Translations under genes and position numbers: made by a program
Assembly (NCBI RefSeq): GCF_001426085.1
Contig: NZ_LMRR01000011.1
Location: forward strand, 56,901 to 120,900
Direction: 5' to 3'
Length of the DNA stretch: 64,000 nucleotides
From: Rhodococcus sp. Leaf278
Lineage (GTDB): Bacteria > Actinomycetota > Actinomycetes > Mycobacteriales > Mycobacteriaceae
The notes under the pieces: model-generated
The model's database searches: none
Told to the model about the DNA's origin: nothing
The model's input: the letters and a program-made list of their open reading frames with translations, nothing else
Shown here: positions 7,563-16,150 of the stretch, piece by piece
How the letters are laid out: each line of letters begins with the position of its first letter
How positions within the stretch are numbered: the stretch's first letter is position 1

Positions 7563-8747
7563 ATGACGCTCGGAGTAACAGGTGTGGTGTGGCTACCGCG
7601 CACGGCAACGGGAAATTCGACCCGACTGCTCGGGCCGGGTCCGGTGCCGTTGCACGTCGCCGGCGGAGCGTGGGGTTCGGTTGCTGCCGCGTTCACGGAG
7701 GCGTCGGCGAGTATCGCCGCTGTCACCGCGGCGTTGACCGCCGGGTGGGAGGGCGAGTCGGCCCTCCTCGCTCAGGCCGCACTCGCACGTTTCGCAACGT
7801 GGACCGGCACAACGGCATTGAAAGCAGCCGCGCTGTCGGTCGAGGCCCCCGCCGCCGGGACCACCTACGGCGTGGCCCTGGCAACCATGCCGTCGCTGGT
7901 GGAGATCGGCGTCGTGCAGGCCGCCAAGGTCACCGCTGCGTCCACGGGCGGCGCACTGAACGGCAGCTACGAGGCAGCCGAGGTGGCAGACCGGTTGCTC
8001 GACATCCGAGCGGCCCTGGTGATGGAGGGCTTCGAGCTGGTCAACTCGCACCGCATCGTCAAGACCACCTTCGATCATCCGCCCGCCATCGTGTCCGATT
8101 CCGGCAGCGGCCTCGGAAAATTCGCCAACGCCGTGATGACCTCGCCCGTTCAGGCTGCGATCGGCGGTCTGATGGCGGCAACACAGAATCCCGGAGTCGC
8201 CGCAGCCGCCGGCCAGATCGGTAGCGCTGCCACCTCCATCGCCAGTACCGGTGCGTCCACGGTGGCCACCGCCGCGTCCAACATCGGGTCGACGGTCCTG
8301 TCCGGCGGATCCGGAATGGGCGGCGGCCACGGATTCGCGCCCGGCGGTTCGGCGTCTCTCGCGGTCGACCCGGCCTCCACCCGTCCGGTCTCCTTGGGCG
8401 CCGGAGGTGCCGGCCTGACGGGCTTCGGCGGTGCTGGGATGCCCGGGTCCTCATTGGGTCCGGCCGGTGGCAGTTCGGCCGGTAGTGGTGCGTCACTCTC
8501 CGGTGCGGGCCAGGGCGGCGCGTTCGGTGCATCCACCGGGTCCGACGGCGGGCTCGCTCAGCGTGGAACCGGCGGTGCGGGCGCTCCGGCGTCAGGCACG
8601 CGCGGGCAGGTCGAGGACGACGAACACGAGACCCCGGACTACCTCAAACAGTTCGAGCACTTCGCCGACGGCCGTACCGTCGCACCGTCCGTCATCGGCG
8701 CGGATCCGGCCATTTCTGCACCCGATACCAGCGGAAACGGCCGTTGA
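7563..8747 (+). CDS. PPE-like type VII secretion substrate with Gly/Ser-rich tail
   Basis: In this 394-residue protein, residues 1-170 look like a PPE domain. There is an aromatic N-terminus (VVWLPRTATGNSTRLLGPGP) where mycobacterial PPE proteins carry the Pro-Pro-Glu, a hydrophobic helix series, and WEG at residues 62-64 in the turn equivalent to the WxG motif. Residues 200-370 are low-complexity Gly/Ala/Ser, followed by an acidic end. The family's PPE tripeptide is absent. It probably pairs with the upstream PE-like protein and is delivered by the EspG-like protein encoded next. Its stop codon overlaps the TTG start of that gene. Confidence 0.7.
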   Translation: MTLGVTGVVWLPRTATGNSTRLLGPGPVPLHVAGGAWGSVAAAFTEASASIAAVTAALTAGWEGESALLAQAALARFATWTGTTALKAAALSVEAPAAGTTYGVALATMPSLVEIGVVQAAKVTAASTGGALNGSYEAAEVADRLLDIRAALVMEGFELVNSHRIVKTTFDHPPAIVSDSGSGLGKFANAVMTSPVQAAIGGLMAATQNPGVAAAAGQIGSAATSIASTGASTVATAASNIGSTVLSGGSGMGGGHGFAPGGSASLAVDPASTRPVSLGAGGAGLTGFGGAGMPGSSLGPAGGSSAGSGASLSGAGQGGAFGASTGSDGGLAQRGTGGAGAPASGTRGQVEDDEHETPDYLKQFEHFADGRTVAPSVIGADPAISAPDTSGNGR

Positions 8748-9571
8748 TCGACTTGGGAACCGTGCCGGTGGGCCACACGCTGCCGAACGCTGTGCTCGGT
8801 GTGGACGAGATGGACTTCCTGGTCGACGAGCTGTCCATCGCCGAATTACCCGTTGTCCTCGACGTGTTTCCGCGCTTCGACGACGCCACTGCCCGAGATC
8901 GCGCCCTACGTCGTGGCTGCGCCGCACTGGACAACGCCGGCCTGCTCACCGGCGGCCGGGTTCACGAGGATCTGCAGCAGTGGTTGCGGGTACTCGAACA
9001 ACCACACTGGTACGTCTCGGCGCGCATCTTCGACGCCGACAACGACGAGCCGGCCCCCACCACCCGGATCTGCGTTGCGTCCGACGACCGGATCACGGTC
9101 TCCGCGGTGCGGCGCGAGGACGTCGTCACCATCAGGGTCATCCTCGGCGACCCGGCCCGAAACCTCGCCGCGACGATCGGTCCTGCTACGCCCTTCGACC
9201 CCGGCATCATCAACGCTCCCACTGCATTGCTGGCCGAGGCCCTCGACGCCGCACCGAGCGATGTCGGAGCAACCGCATCCCGCCTCAGTCGCATCGGAAT
9301 AGCCGACGACCGGGCCGTGGCCCTTGCCTCGGCCTTGGCCACGTGCGCAGGCAGAACCGAGATCACGGCCGTTGCGCCCAGACACGGCACCCGGCACGTG
9401 GCCGGTAGACCCGTCGCCCTGTTCGACACTCGAGCCGGACGCATCGCCGCCACCTCCACCCTGGCCGCCGACGGCACGTCCTGGACCTCGTTGACCGGTG
9501 CCACGGACCGCAAGGTGACGGCGGCTCTGACCGAGTTGATCGAGTCGGCGCGAGAATTCCGGCTCAGCTGA
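8744..9571 (+). CDS. EspG family ESX secretion chaperone
   Basis: This 275-residue soluble protein shows the EspG pattern: an early LGVDEMDFLVDEL, then IAELPVVLDVFPRF, and the alternating strands of the central sheet with RITVSAVRREDVVTIRV. EspG proteins bind the tip of PPE partners and keep PE/PPE pairs soluble until export. The TTG at 8744 overlaps the PPE-like stop (TTGA), a sign of translational coupling, and no other start gives a sensible N-terminus. The 3' end overlaps the convergent phosphatase gene by 8 bp. No ESX core component is present in the window, so the exporter must be encoded elsewhere. Confidence 0.78.
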   Translation: MIDLGTVPVGHTLPNAVLGVDEMDFLVDELSIAELPVVLDVFPRFDDATARDRALRRGCAALDNAGLLTGGRVHEDLQQWLRVLEQPHWYVSARIFDADNDEPAPTTRICVASDDRITVSAVRREDVVTIRVILGDPARNLAATIGPATPFDPGIINAPTALLAEALDAAPSDVGATASRLSRIGIADDRAVALASALATCAGRTEITAVAPRHGTRHVAGRPVALFDTRAGRIAATSTLAADGTSWTSLTGATDRKVTAALTELIESAREFRLS

Positions 9572-10229
9572 TCGGGTTGTCGGCCTTCTCGCTGCCCTGG
9601 CCCTCGAACGGCGGCAGGAATGTGCCCCACTTTCCGCAGGCCCAACCCCCGTCGGGCAGTGGCAGCAGCTCCACCGTCTGGGTGTTGTCGAGATGGTTGT
9701 CGGCCGCGAACGTACCGTCGACGCCTGCCAGTACGGCCGCGACCAATCTGATGGCGGCACCGTGGCTCACGACGACGACATCGCCGGCCGTGTCGTCGCC
9801 CAGATACTGCGCGCGCAGGGCGTCGAGCACCGGGACGTAGCGCTCGAGCACCGAGTTCCCGCTGTCTCCGCCCGGCACCGTCGCCGCGAGATCGCCTGTG
9901 TGCCAGCGATGGAAGTACTCGGTGAACTCCCGATGCGCATCGGGGTCGTCTCGGCCTTCCATGTCTCCGGCGTAGGTCTCCTGAAGTCCTTCTGTCACGA
10001 CGAGGGGAACGCCGGTCGAGCGCTCGATGTAGCCGGCAGTTTGCTTGGCGCGCAATGCAATCGAAGACACCAGGACGGCAGGCGGGTGCCCTACCCAGGT
10101 CTGCGCGTAACTCTCGGCCTGCTGGTGACCGAGCTCGGTCAACTCCGCTCCGGGCGGGGCGGTGTCCAAAATTTTCGCTACGTTCGCGACTGTCTGGCCG
10201 TGCCGCACGAGGATCAACTTGCCCATCAC
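9564..10229 (-). CDS. histidine phosphatase family protein (Rv3837c-like)
   Basis: This protein of 220-221 residues has an intact active site: LVRHGQT near the N-terminus (phospho-His in RHG) and VVSHGAAIR near residue 155 for the second His, with an acidic residue in LQETYAGDMEG. It therefore contrasts with the degenerate relative at 6.5-7.1 kb. Its ATG overlaps the pheA stop (ATGA), so the two are translated together. In M. tuberculosis Rv3837c sits in the same place next to pheA. A phosphatase role on a small metabolite is likely; the substrate is unknown. Confidence 0.9.
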   Translation of the reverse strand: MMGKLILVRHGQTVANVAKILDTAPPGAELTELGHQQAESYAQTWVGHPPAVLVSSIALRAKQTAGYIERSTGVPLVVTEGLQETYAGDMEGRDDPDAHREFTEYFHRWHTGDLAATVPGGDSGNSVLERYVPVLDALRAQYLGDDTAGDVVVVSHGAAIRLVAAVLAGVDGTFAADNHLDNTQTVELLPLPDGGWACGKWGTFLPPFEGQGSEKADNPIS

Positions 10230-11158
10230 AGATCACCGCGTCCGGCACGAATGTCGCTGAGCCACTGCACATGTTCGTCGATGGGTGGCGGTACCGATCC
10301 GCCCACTCCCGTTGCGATGGGCCAGGATCCGAGGAACCGCAGCGGCATCTTGCGGTGGAATGCCGACAGCGCCTCGGCCACAAGCGGATCATCGATGTGC
10401 CCTGCGCAATCGATGAAGAATCGATAGGTGCCGAATTGCGAACGCGTAGGTCGTGATTCGATGAACGTCAGGTCGATGTTGCGAATCCCGAACTCGGCCA
10501 ACGCGGCAGGCAGGGTGCCCGGGTCGTTGGGCGGCTCCAACACGACGGCGGTGCGGTCCGCACCCGTGCGGGGAGCAACCGGCCGAGGTGGTGTCACCAG
10601 TACGAAGCGAGTTCGCGCACCCTCGACGTCGATGATTCCGTCGGCCAACGTCGGCAGCGACAGGCGTTCACCGGCCAACCGCGTCGACACCGCCGCATCG
10701 GCGATCCCGGCAGCAACATCTTCTGCCGCACCGGCATTCGAGGACGCGGAGTGAATCCCAGCATCGGGCATGGTGGCCTGCAGCCATTGGCGAACCTGGT
10801 TCAGCGCTATGGGGTACGCGCTGATGGTGCGGGCCGAGTCGAGCGTAACGCCGGGTCGACCGAGGATCGTGAACGCCACCTCGATCTCGGTCTCGGCGAC
10901 GATCTGCAACCGGCGCCCTTCGGACAAGGCGTCGAGGGTCGGCGGTACCGCGCCCTCGATGGAACTCTCGATGGGGACGACGGCAGCGTCGGCCACACCC
11001 GAGCGAACGGCCTCGAGTGCCGCAGGCGGGCTCGCTGCCGTCACCCGCTCGACGGCACCATCCAGACCGACGGCGGCGATGGTCCCGAGCTTTTCGAACT
11101 GCGCCAGCGCCATCTCCGTGAACGTTCCGGACGGGCCGAAATAAGCGATGCGAGGCAC
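10226..11158 (-). CDS. pheA: prephenate dehydratase
   Basis: This enzyme converts prephenate to phenylpyruvate in phenylalanine synthesis. It is 310 residues, the size of the monofunctional actinobacterial enzyme without a chorismate mutase domain. It starts MPRIAYFGPSGTFTEMA, as the family does. The catalytic Thr lies in the ARTRFVLV segment near residue 182, and a C-terminal ACT domain (IESRPTRSQFGTYRFFID near residue 235) should give feedback inhibition by phenylalanine. It is translationally coupled to the downstream phosphatase. It matches Rv3838c. Confidence 0.97.
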   Translation of the reverse strand: MPRIAYFGPSGTFTEMALAQFEKLGTIAAVGLDGAVERVTAASPPAALEAVRSGVADAAVVPIESSIEGAVPPTLDALSEGRRLQIVAETEIEVAFTILGRPGVTLDSARTISAYPIALNQVRQWLQATMPDAGIHSASSNAGAAEDVAAGIADAAVSTRLAGERLSLPTLADGIIDVEGARTRFVLVTPPRPVAPRTGADRTAVVLEPPNDPGTLPAALAEFGIRNIDLTFIESRPTRSQFGTYRFFIDCAGHIDDPLVAEALSAFHRKMPLRFLGSWPIATGVGGSVPPPIDEHVQWLSDIRAGRGDL

Positions 11159-11182
11159 GCCCCGAGGTTACGTTGTCGACGT

Positions 11183-11890
11183 CTACGACGCGATCAAACC
11201 GACCTCGACGAGCCGTGCGCGGGCACCGGCGGCATCGGCGATCTCGATACCGAGCAGCACCTCACGCACCGCCTCCGCAGCCTCGGGGATCAAGGCCCGC
11301 AGTGCGGCGACGTTCGGCGTGGCCAGGGCGGCGCTGATGTCGTCTCCGCGCAGAGATGCCACGGTCGCCGCGAGGATCGCCAGGACCTCGTCGCCGGTGT
11401 CAGCGCGGGCGACCAGCCCGACGTCTGCGTGGGAGACCACGGCGAGCACGTCGGCGATGCGTCGCGGGGTGTCGGCGACGCTGATGCCCGGAGTCCGGTG
11501 CGCGAACACGACGGTCTCCGCGGTCTCGGCCACGTCGATGGCGTCGAACACCGGGAAGACGACCACCGGCGAGGGCAACCGCAGCGCGAGTGCATCGGCG
11601 AGATGCTCGGCGGGGGCGTCCACGTCGAATCGGACCACTTCGTAGCCGCCGGTCCGACTCGCACGGAGTTCGTCCGGGTCGATATCGAGGTGCACCACGA
11701 TGCGTCCGAGATCGGCCGTGTCCGTACTCGCAAGCAAGGTCGAAGCTCGGACGACGGCCGGGCCGTACTCATCCCCTCGGGGGGCGGCGTTCAGCTCGCC
11801 GGCATCGGAGCAGATCGGCAGCAGTAACCCGTGCACGAGTGCGTTCGGGTCGGGTCGGTGTGGCACACCGAGGGTCAACGGAATCGGCAC
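11183..11890 (-). CDS. conserved hypothetical protein
   Basis: The GTG at 11890 gives a 235-residue protein starting MPIPLTLGVPHRPDPNAL. It is soluble, rich in Ala, Val and Asp, with alternating predicted strands and helices (RIVVHLDID, SPVVVFPVFDAIDVAET, TVVFAHRTPG) that suggest an alpha/beta barrel or Rossmann-like fold. I see no catalytic motif I can name. It lies 24 bp upstream of pheA on the same strand and could belong to that transcript. It is divergent from the IdeR-box gene. A longer upstream frame exists but would run through the divergent regulatory region. Confidence 0.6.
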   Translation of the reverse strand: MPIPLTLGVPHRPDPNALVHGLLLPICSDAGELNAAPRGDEYGPAVVRASTLLASTDTADLGRIVVHLDIDPDELRASRTGGYEVVRFDVDAPAEHLADALALRLPSPVVVFPVFDAIDVAETAETVVFAHRTPGISVADTPRRIADVLAVVSHADVGLVARADTGDEVLAILAATVASLRGDDISAALATPNVAALRALIPEAAEAVREVLLGIEIADAAGARARLVEVGLIAS

Positions 11891-11958
11891 GCCTTCACCG
11901 TAGCCCCGAGTTGCTCTTGCGATCCCCGCCACACCGGTATAACTTAGGGGCGCATTAC

Positions 11959-11977
11959 TTAGGCATGCCTCACCTAT
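11959..11977 (+). promoter_or_regulatory. IdeR/DtxR-type iron box
   Basis: TTAGGCATGCCTCACCTAT fits about 15 of 19 positions of the consensus TWAGGTWAGSCTWACCTWA by eye. It lies 30 bp before the ATG of the DUF2470 gene, where IdeR-Fe(II) would block transcription. The M. tuberculosis counterpart, Rv3839, is remembered as IdeR-repressed. A second TTAGG-like half-site starts near 11943. Confidence 0.65.
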
Positions 11978-12006
11978 TTGGCAGCTCGATCGCATCGGAG
12001 GAGCCC

Positions 12007-12777
12007 ATGCTCGGCGCAACCACCACCACCGGACCGTCCACTGCCGAACGCGTGCGTAGTGCCTGCATGCGCTCCGAGGGTGCCGCCCTGGCCATCGACG
12101 GCAGCGACCCGCTCATCACATCCCTGCACCACCTGCGACCCAACGGCGAGATGATCCTGGCCGTCCGCACCGACTCTCTCGACGGTGCGAACACCTGGCA
12201 ATCCTCGCGGTCCAGCATTCCCGCCGTCCTCGAACTCACCGATCACGCACCTCTCGCACTGCGCGAACCGGTGCGATCGCTGGTGTGGCTGCGGGGCGAT
12301 CTACGTCCGGTACCGGAATCGCTGATGCGTCCCATGGCCGGAGCCGTGGCCGCAGAACACCCGCACCCGGCGCTGCTCGACGTCGGCCACACCACCTCGC
12401 TGATGCGGTTGATCGTCGGCTCTGCAGTGGTCGCAGACAGTACCGGCGCGGAACCCGTCGACGTCGAATCCCTGCTGGCGGCCGAACCCGATCCTTTCTG
12501 GGAGATGGAGACCAGCTGGCTCGAGCACCTCGATTCCGACCATCCCGACCTGCTCGCCCAGCTGTCTCGACGCCTCCCGCCATCACTGCGTCAGGGTCGA
12601 ATCCGTCCGCTCGGGATCGATCGCTACGGAATTCGGCTGCGCATCGAGAGCGACTGCGGTGACAACGACGTCCGCCTGGGATTCGCCGAGCCCGTCGACG
12701 ACGTCCTCTCGCTCAGTCGCGCCCTGCGCGTACTCGCCGGTTGCCCGTTCCTCAACGGCCTGCGCGCCCGCGGCTGA
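12007..12777 (+). CDS. DUF2470 domain protein, probably iron-repressed (Rv3839-like)
   Basis: This 256-residue protein has an N-terminal part resembling the split-barrel flavin/heme fold (DPLITSLHHLRPNGEMILAV) and a C-terminal DUF2470 part (about residues 160-250, with GIDRYGIRLRIESDCGDNDV). That combination occurs in heme-utilisation or heme-degrading enzymes such as HugZ relatives. GGAGGAG lies just before the ATG. The IdeR-like box upstream predicts expression under iron starvation, which would suit iron release from heme. No heme-ligand residue can be assigned with certainty, so the function stays inferred. The same gene precedes the LCP gene in mycobacteria. Confidence 0.75.
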   Translation: MLGATTTTGPSTAERVRSACMRSEGAALAIDGSDPLITSLHHLRPNGEMILAVRTDSLDGANTWQSSRSSIPAVLELTDHAPLALREPVRSLVWLRGDLRPVPESLMRPMAGAVAAEHPHPALLDVGHTTSLMRLIVGSAVVADSTGAEPVDVESLLAAEPDPFWEMETSWLEHLDSDHPDLLAQLSRRLPPSLRQGRIRPLGIDRYGIRLRIESDCGDNDVRLGFAEPVDDVLSLSRALRVLAGCPFLNGLRARG

Positions 12778-12811
12778 CGCCCCAGCGCACAAAAAAGGGC
12801 AGACTCGTGCG

Positions 12812-13621
12812 GTGATCGACTTCAAGAGCTGGTTGACGCCACCGCCGCCGGAGCGCACCGCTCCCCTGCCCGACGCTCGCGAGCGCACGACCATCAAGGT
12901 CGAGATCGCAATCGTGTTGCTGGTGACGTTCGGCCTCAGCGGAATGAGCAGCATCCTCTCGCTCGTCGAGGACGCCCTGCAGACCGCCGCCCTGTCCGAT
13001 CAGACCGTGGCACTGAACTCGTCACGGTCGAGCTTCAGCCTGATCGATCTGTTGTTCCAACTGCTCAGCATTCTGCGGTTGTGCGCATGGGGTGGGCTGG
13101 GTCTGTACCTGCTGTGGCGAGCCGACCTGGCACCGCGGGCGATCGGACTGGCCAGACCGCGCCTGAAGATCGACCTCGGGCACGGCGTCGGACTGGCGGC
13201 ATTGATCGGGCTGCCCGGCCTGGCGCTGTATCTCGTCGGCAATGCTCTCGGCTTCAATCTGAACGTCGTGCCGAGCGCCCTCGACGACCACTGGTGGCGC
13301 GTGCCGGCCCTGATCCTGTACGCGCTGGCCAACTCCGGTGCCGAAGAGATCATCGTCGTGGCGTACCTGATCTCCCGGCTGCGCAGACTCGGGCTCGGTG
13401 AGAACGCATCGCTGCTGTGTTCGTCGCTGCTGCGCGGGAGCTACCACCTCTATCAGGGGGTGGGCGGAGGCGTCGGAAACTTCCTGATGGGCCTGGTCTT
13501 CGGCCGCTACTGGCAGCGCACCGGAAGGCTCTGGCCGCTGCTGATCGCGCATGCTCTGATCGATATCGTCGCCTTCGTCGGCTACGCACTCCTGCGCGAA
13601 CATCTGTCGTGGCTCCCCTGA
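12812..13621 (+). CDS. CPBP family intramembrane metalloprotease
   Basis: This 269-residue membrane protein has six to eight helices. The three motifs of the CPBP/Abi (Rce1-like) family are visible: AEEIIVVAYLISRL (the EEx3-6R type motif, about residue 175), RGSYHLYQG with the catalytic His, and IAHALID near the C-terminus. Bacterial members are thought to cleave or process prenylated or peptide substrates within the membrane. The GTG at 12812 was chosen because the hydrophobic part begins 30 residues later; the ribosome-binding site is weak. Its position between the DUF2470 and LCP genes is extra compared with M. tuberculosis. Confidence 0.82.
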   Translation: MIDFKSWLTPPPPERTAPLPDARERTTIKVEIAIVLLVTFGLSGMSSILSLVEDALQTAALSDQTVALNSSRSSFSLIDLLFQLLSILRLCAWGGLGLYLLWRADLAPRAIGLARPRLKIDLGHGVGLAALIGLPGLALYLVGNALGFNLNVVPSALDDHWWRVPALILYALANSGAEEIIVVAYLISRLRRLGLGENASLLCSSLLRGSYHLYQGVGGGVGNFLMGLVFGRYWQRTGRLWPLLIAHALIDIVAFVGYALLREHLSWLP

Positions 13622-13684
13622 ATCCAGACGCGATCCACGTCCGAGGAACCATGGTGTTCCCGCGCCGACGGCTACAGTCGATTC

Positions 13685-15379
13685 GTGAACGACGACGATC
13701 GCTACGGACGGCACGGCGCGCCGGACCGGCGCACGCCGCCTCCCGGTCGCACCCCGGCCGGCCCACCTCCCCCGAGTCGTCATGGCCGGCCCGATCCAGC
13801 AGCCCGGCCCGGCCCCGCAGGTCAACCCCGCCCCGCAGGTCAACCCGGCCCCGCCCCCCAGCCCGGTCGCGCCGGAGGGCAGCCGCCGCAGCAGCCACCC
13901 GGCCAGCGACCACCCAGACAACAGACACCCACCCAGCAACCACCCGCCCAGCGGCCCTATCGACAGCCGTCCGGACAGCAGCCGCCCCCTCCTCGGGGGT
14001 ATCGCCCGGGCCAGCCGCCACCCGAACGCGACCCACGCCGGTACAACCCCGAACCGCCGCGACGTGCGGAGCCACGGGGTGAGCGTCCGGAACGTGGCCG
14101 ATCGGTCCCTCCTGGACCGGTTCCGGAAGGCACCGAGTTCATTCGGCGTGACGGTCGACCGATCCCCGGACCGGCACCCTCGGCCGCAGCGCAGCAGGCA
14201 TGGTCCCAAGCACCGGAGTCCGGCCCGCGCGATTCGACGCGTGAGTACTCACGAACTGCGGACGAGCAGCAGGGCCGCACCGGGTATGCCCCGCGCCAGC
14301 AACCGGAGCCGTACACCGAGGAGCGCAGACAACCTGCAGCGCCGGCACAGCGCCGGCCGGAACCCGCCAGGCCACAACCGGCTCGACCACAACGAGATTC
14401 GCGTCCACCCAAGGTCGCGAAGCCGCGTAAGCGCAGACGCTGGGGTCGCCGCTTCCTGATCGTGTTGCTCGTTCTCGTGCTGGGAATCGGCGGCGTCGTC
14501 TACTACGTGGACAGTTCGTTGACGCGGGTCGACGCACTTACCTCGTACCCCGGTCGCGTCGGAGACACTCCCGGCACCAATTGGCTTCTCGTCGGTTCGG
14601 ATTCACGGGCAGGCCTGACGCCGGAGCAGGAGGCCACGCTGGCCACCGGCGGCGAGGTGGGCCCGAGTCGCACCGACACGATCATTCTGATCCACATCCC
14701 CGAGGGCGGCGGCGCGACCACGATGGTCAGCCTGCCTCGAGATTCCTACGTGTCGATTCCGGGCAACGGCGAGGACAAGCTCAACGCGTCCTTCGCATTC
14801 GGTGGACCGTCACTGTTGGTGCAGACGGTCGAGGGTGCAACCGGGGTTCACATCGACCACTACGCCGAGATCGGCTTCGGCGGCTTCGCCGGGATCGTCG
14901 ACGCTGTCGGCGGGGTGAACGTGTGCGTACAGAACGCGATCGACGATCCGTTGGCGGGCATCAACATTCCCGCCGGCTGCCAGGACCTCACCGGGTCCGA
15001 GGCTCTCGGTTTCGTGCGATCCCGCGCGACCGCGTTGGCCGATCTGGACAGGATGAACAACCAGCGGGCATTCATGTCCGCACTGCTCGAAAAGGCCACC
15101 AGCGCATCGACTTTCCTCAACCCACTGAAGCTGTGGCCGCTGGTGTCCGATACAGCGTCGTCGTTGAGCGTGGACGAGGGAGACCACATCTGGAACCTGG
15201 CCGGTCTGGCCTGGGCAATGCGCGGAGGCCCGGTGACCACGACGGTGCCGGTCGGCGGATTCCAGGACTCCGACGTCGGAAATGTGCTGCTGTGGGACGA
15301 CACCCGCGCACCGGCATTCTTCGACGCCATCGCCCAGGATCGCGAGATCCCGCCGGATCTGCTGACCGGAGGCCCCTGA
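13685..15379 (+). CDS. LCP family cell-wall glycopolymer ligase with long Pro-rich cytoplasmic region
   Basis: LytR-CpsA-Psr proteins attach glycopolymers, in this group arabinogalactan, to peptidoglycan. Residues 1-250 are a disordered Pro/Gln/Arg-rich region, residues 257-275 one transmembrane helix (LIVLLVLVLGIGGVVYY), and residues 295-480 the extracytoplasmic LCP domain. Conserved points are LLVGSDSRAG (304-310), SRTDTIIL, MVSLPRDSYV and LGFVRSR. The Pro-rich stretch is encoded by imperfect short DNA repeats around 13.80-13.86 kb. The GTG at 13685 begins the frame. The cytoplasmic part is a likely target of Ser/Thr kinases or a scaffold. It occupies the Rv3840 position. Confidence 0.9.
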   Translation: MNDDDRYGRHGAPDRRTPPPGRTPAGPPPPSRHGRPDPAARPGPAGQPRPAGQPGPAPQPGRAGGQPPQQPPGQRPPRQQTPTQQPPAQRPYRQPSGQQPPPPRGYRPGQPPPERDPRRYNPEPPRRAEPRGERPERGRSVPPGPVPEGTEFIRRDGRPIPGPAPSAAAQQAWSQAPESGPRDSTREYSRTADEQQGRTGYAPRQQPEPYTEERRQPAAPAQRRPEPARPQPARPQRDSRPPKVAKPRKRRRWGRRFLIVLLVLVLGIGGVVYYVDSSLTRVDALTSYPGRVGDTPGTNWLLVGSDSRAGLTPEQEATLATGGEVGPSRTDTIILIHIPEGGGATTMVSLPRDSYVSIPGNGEDKLNASFAFGGPSLLVQTVEGATGVHIDHYAEIGFGGFAGIVDAVGGVNVCVQNAIDDPLAGINIPAGCQDLTGSEALGFVRSRATALADLDRMNNQRAFMSALLEKATSASTFLNPLKLWPLVSDTASSLSVDEGDHIWNLAGLAWAMRGGPVTTTVPVGGFQDSDVGNVLLWDDTRAPAFFDAIAQDREIPPDLLTGGP

Positions 15380-15390
15380 GCCGCCGAATC

Positions 15391-15456
15391 GGTCGTTCCT
15401 GCAGGCTCCACTTCCACCCGCGAGCGGTAGGCGGGAGAGGAGCCTGCGGAACGACC
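15391..15456. repeat. dispersed repeat forming an 18-19 bp hairpin
   Basis: GGTCGTTCCTGCAGGCTCC (15391-15409) pairs with GGAGCCTGCGGAACGACC (15439-15456) apart from one extra base, around a 29-nt loop. The same 18-mer recurs exactly at 51782-51799 between unrelated genes, so this is a dispersed element as well as a probable terminator for the LCP gene. It ends 21 bp before the first ferritin start. Confidence 0.75.
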
Positions 15457-15477
15457 CTGGGTTGTAGGTTGAGGACC

Positions 15478-16038
15478 ATGACACCGTCGTCTGTCCAGCC
15501 CGCCGTGATGCCCGCCGCGTCGTTCCACGATCTGCTCCGCGCTCAGGTGCAGCACGAGTTCACCGCATCGCAGCAGTACGTCGCAATCGCGGTGTGGTTC
15601 GACCGAAACGATCTGCCGCAGCTCGCCACACGCTTCTACAACCAGTCCGCCGAAGAGCGTCGGCACGCCATGATGATGATCCGGTTCCTCATCGACAATC
15701 GACTCGATGTCGACGCGTCGAGCATCGGCGACGTGGTGACGGCGTTCGAGTCGGTGGTCGAACCGGTGGAACTGGCACTGGCACAGGAGACGGCGGTGAC
15801 CGAGCAGATCACCGCGCTCGCACGCGCTGCCCGGGCCGAGGGCGACTACATCGGTGAGCAGTTTACCCACTGGTTCCTCACCGAGCAGGTCGAGGAAGTG
15901 GCGGCGATGCAGAGTTTGCTCAACATCGTCCGGCGGGCCGAATCCAACCTGTTCGACATCGAGCAGTACGTCGCACGAGAGATCGGTGGATCGGTGATCC
16001 GCGCCACCAATGCCCCGAAGGAAGCCGGTAGCGCGTAG
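15478..16038 (+). CDS. ferritin (first of two tandem copies)
   Basis: This is a 186-residue non-heme ferritin. Ferroxidase ligands are visible in HEFTASQQY (E27), EERRH (E60 and H63) and the QETAVTEQI and EQFTHWFLTEQVEEV helices. It closely parallels the next gene, BfrB, but is more divergent and has an N-terminal extension of a few residues. The ATG at 15478 follows GTTGAGGACC. A second ferritin here is not part of the order I recall in M. tuberculosis. It may form mixed or separate 24-mers that store iron. There is no haem-ligating Met at the subunit interface that I can identify. Confidence 0.9.
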   Translation: MTPSSVQPAVMPAASFHDLLRAQVQHEFTASQQYVAIAVWFDRNDLPQLATRFYNQSAEERRHAMMMIRFLIDNRLDVDASSIGDVVTAFESVVEPVELALAQETAVTEQITALARAARAEGDYIGEQFTHWFLTEQVEEVAAMQSLLNIVRRAESNLFDIEQYVAREIGGSVIRATNAPKEAGSA

Positions 16039-16069
16039 CGTGCGCCCTGCTCAGAGCGGACATTTAGGA

Positions 16070-16115
16070 TCCACTGTATTAGGCTACGTTCGCCTCATTA
16101 AGGTTCGACTTGGAT
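16070..16115 (+). promoter_or_regulatory. tandem degenerate IdeR-like boxes upstream of bfrB
   Basis: Two overlapping candidates lie 40-75 bp before the bfrB start: TTAGGCTACGTTCGCCTCA (about 12-13 of 19 consensus positions) and TAAGGTTCGACTTGGATGA (about 13 of 19). Another TTAGG begins near 16066. Mycobacterial bfrB is activated by IdeR through multiple upstream boxes, so the arrangement fits, but each box alone is weak. Confidence 0.4.
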
Positions 16116-16150
16116 GACAGGGCCCTCTGACCAGGCATATTGTCCTGGTC

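Noticed and set aside
13795..13870. Short tandem repeats in the Pro-rich part of the LCP gene
   Set aside because: They are explained by low-complexity Pro/Gly/Gln coding sequence and do not form a separate repeat element.
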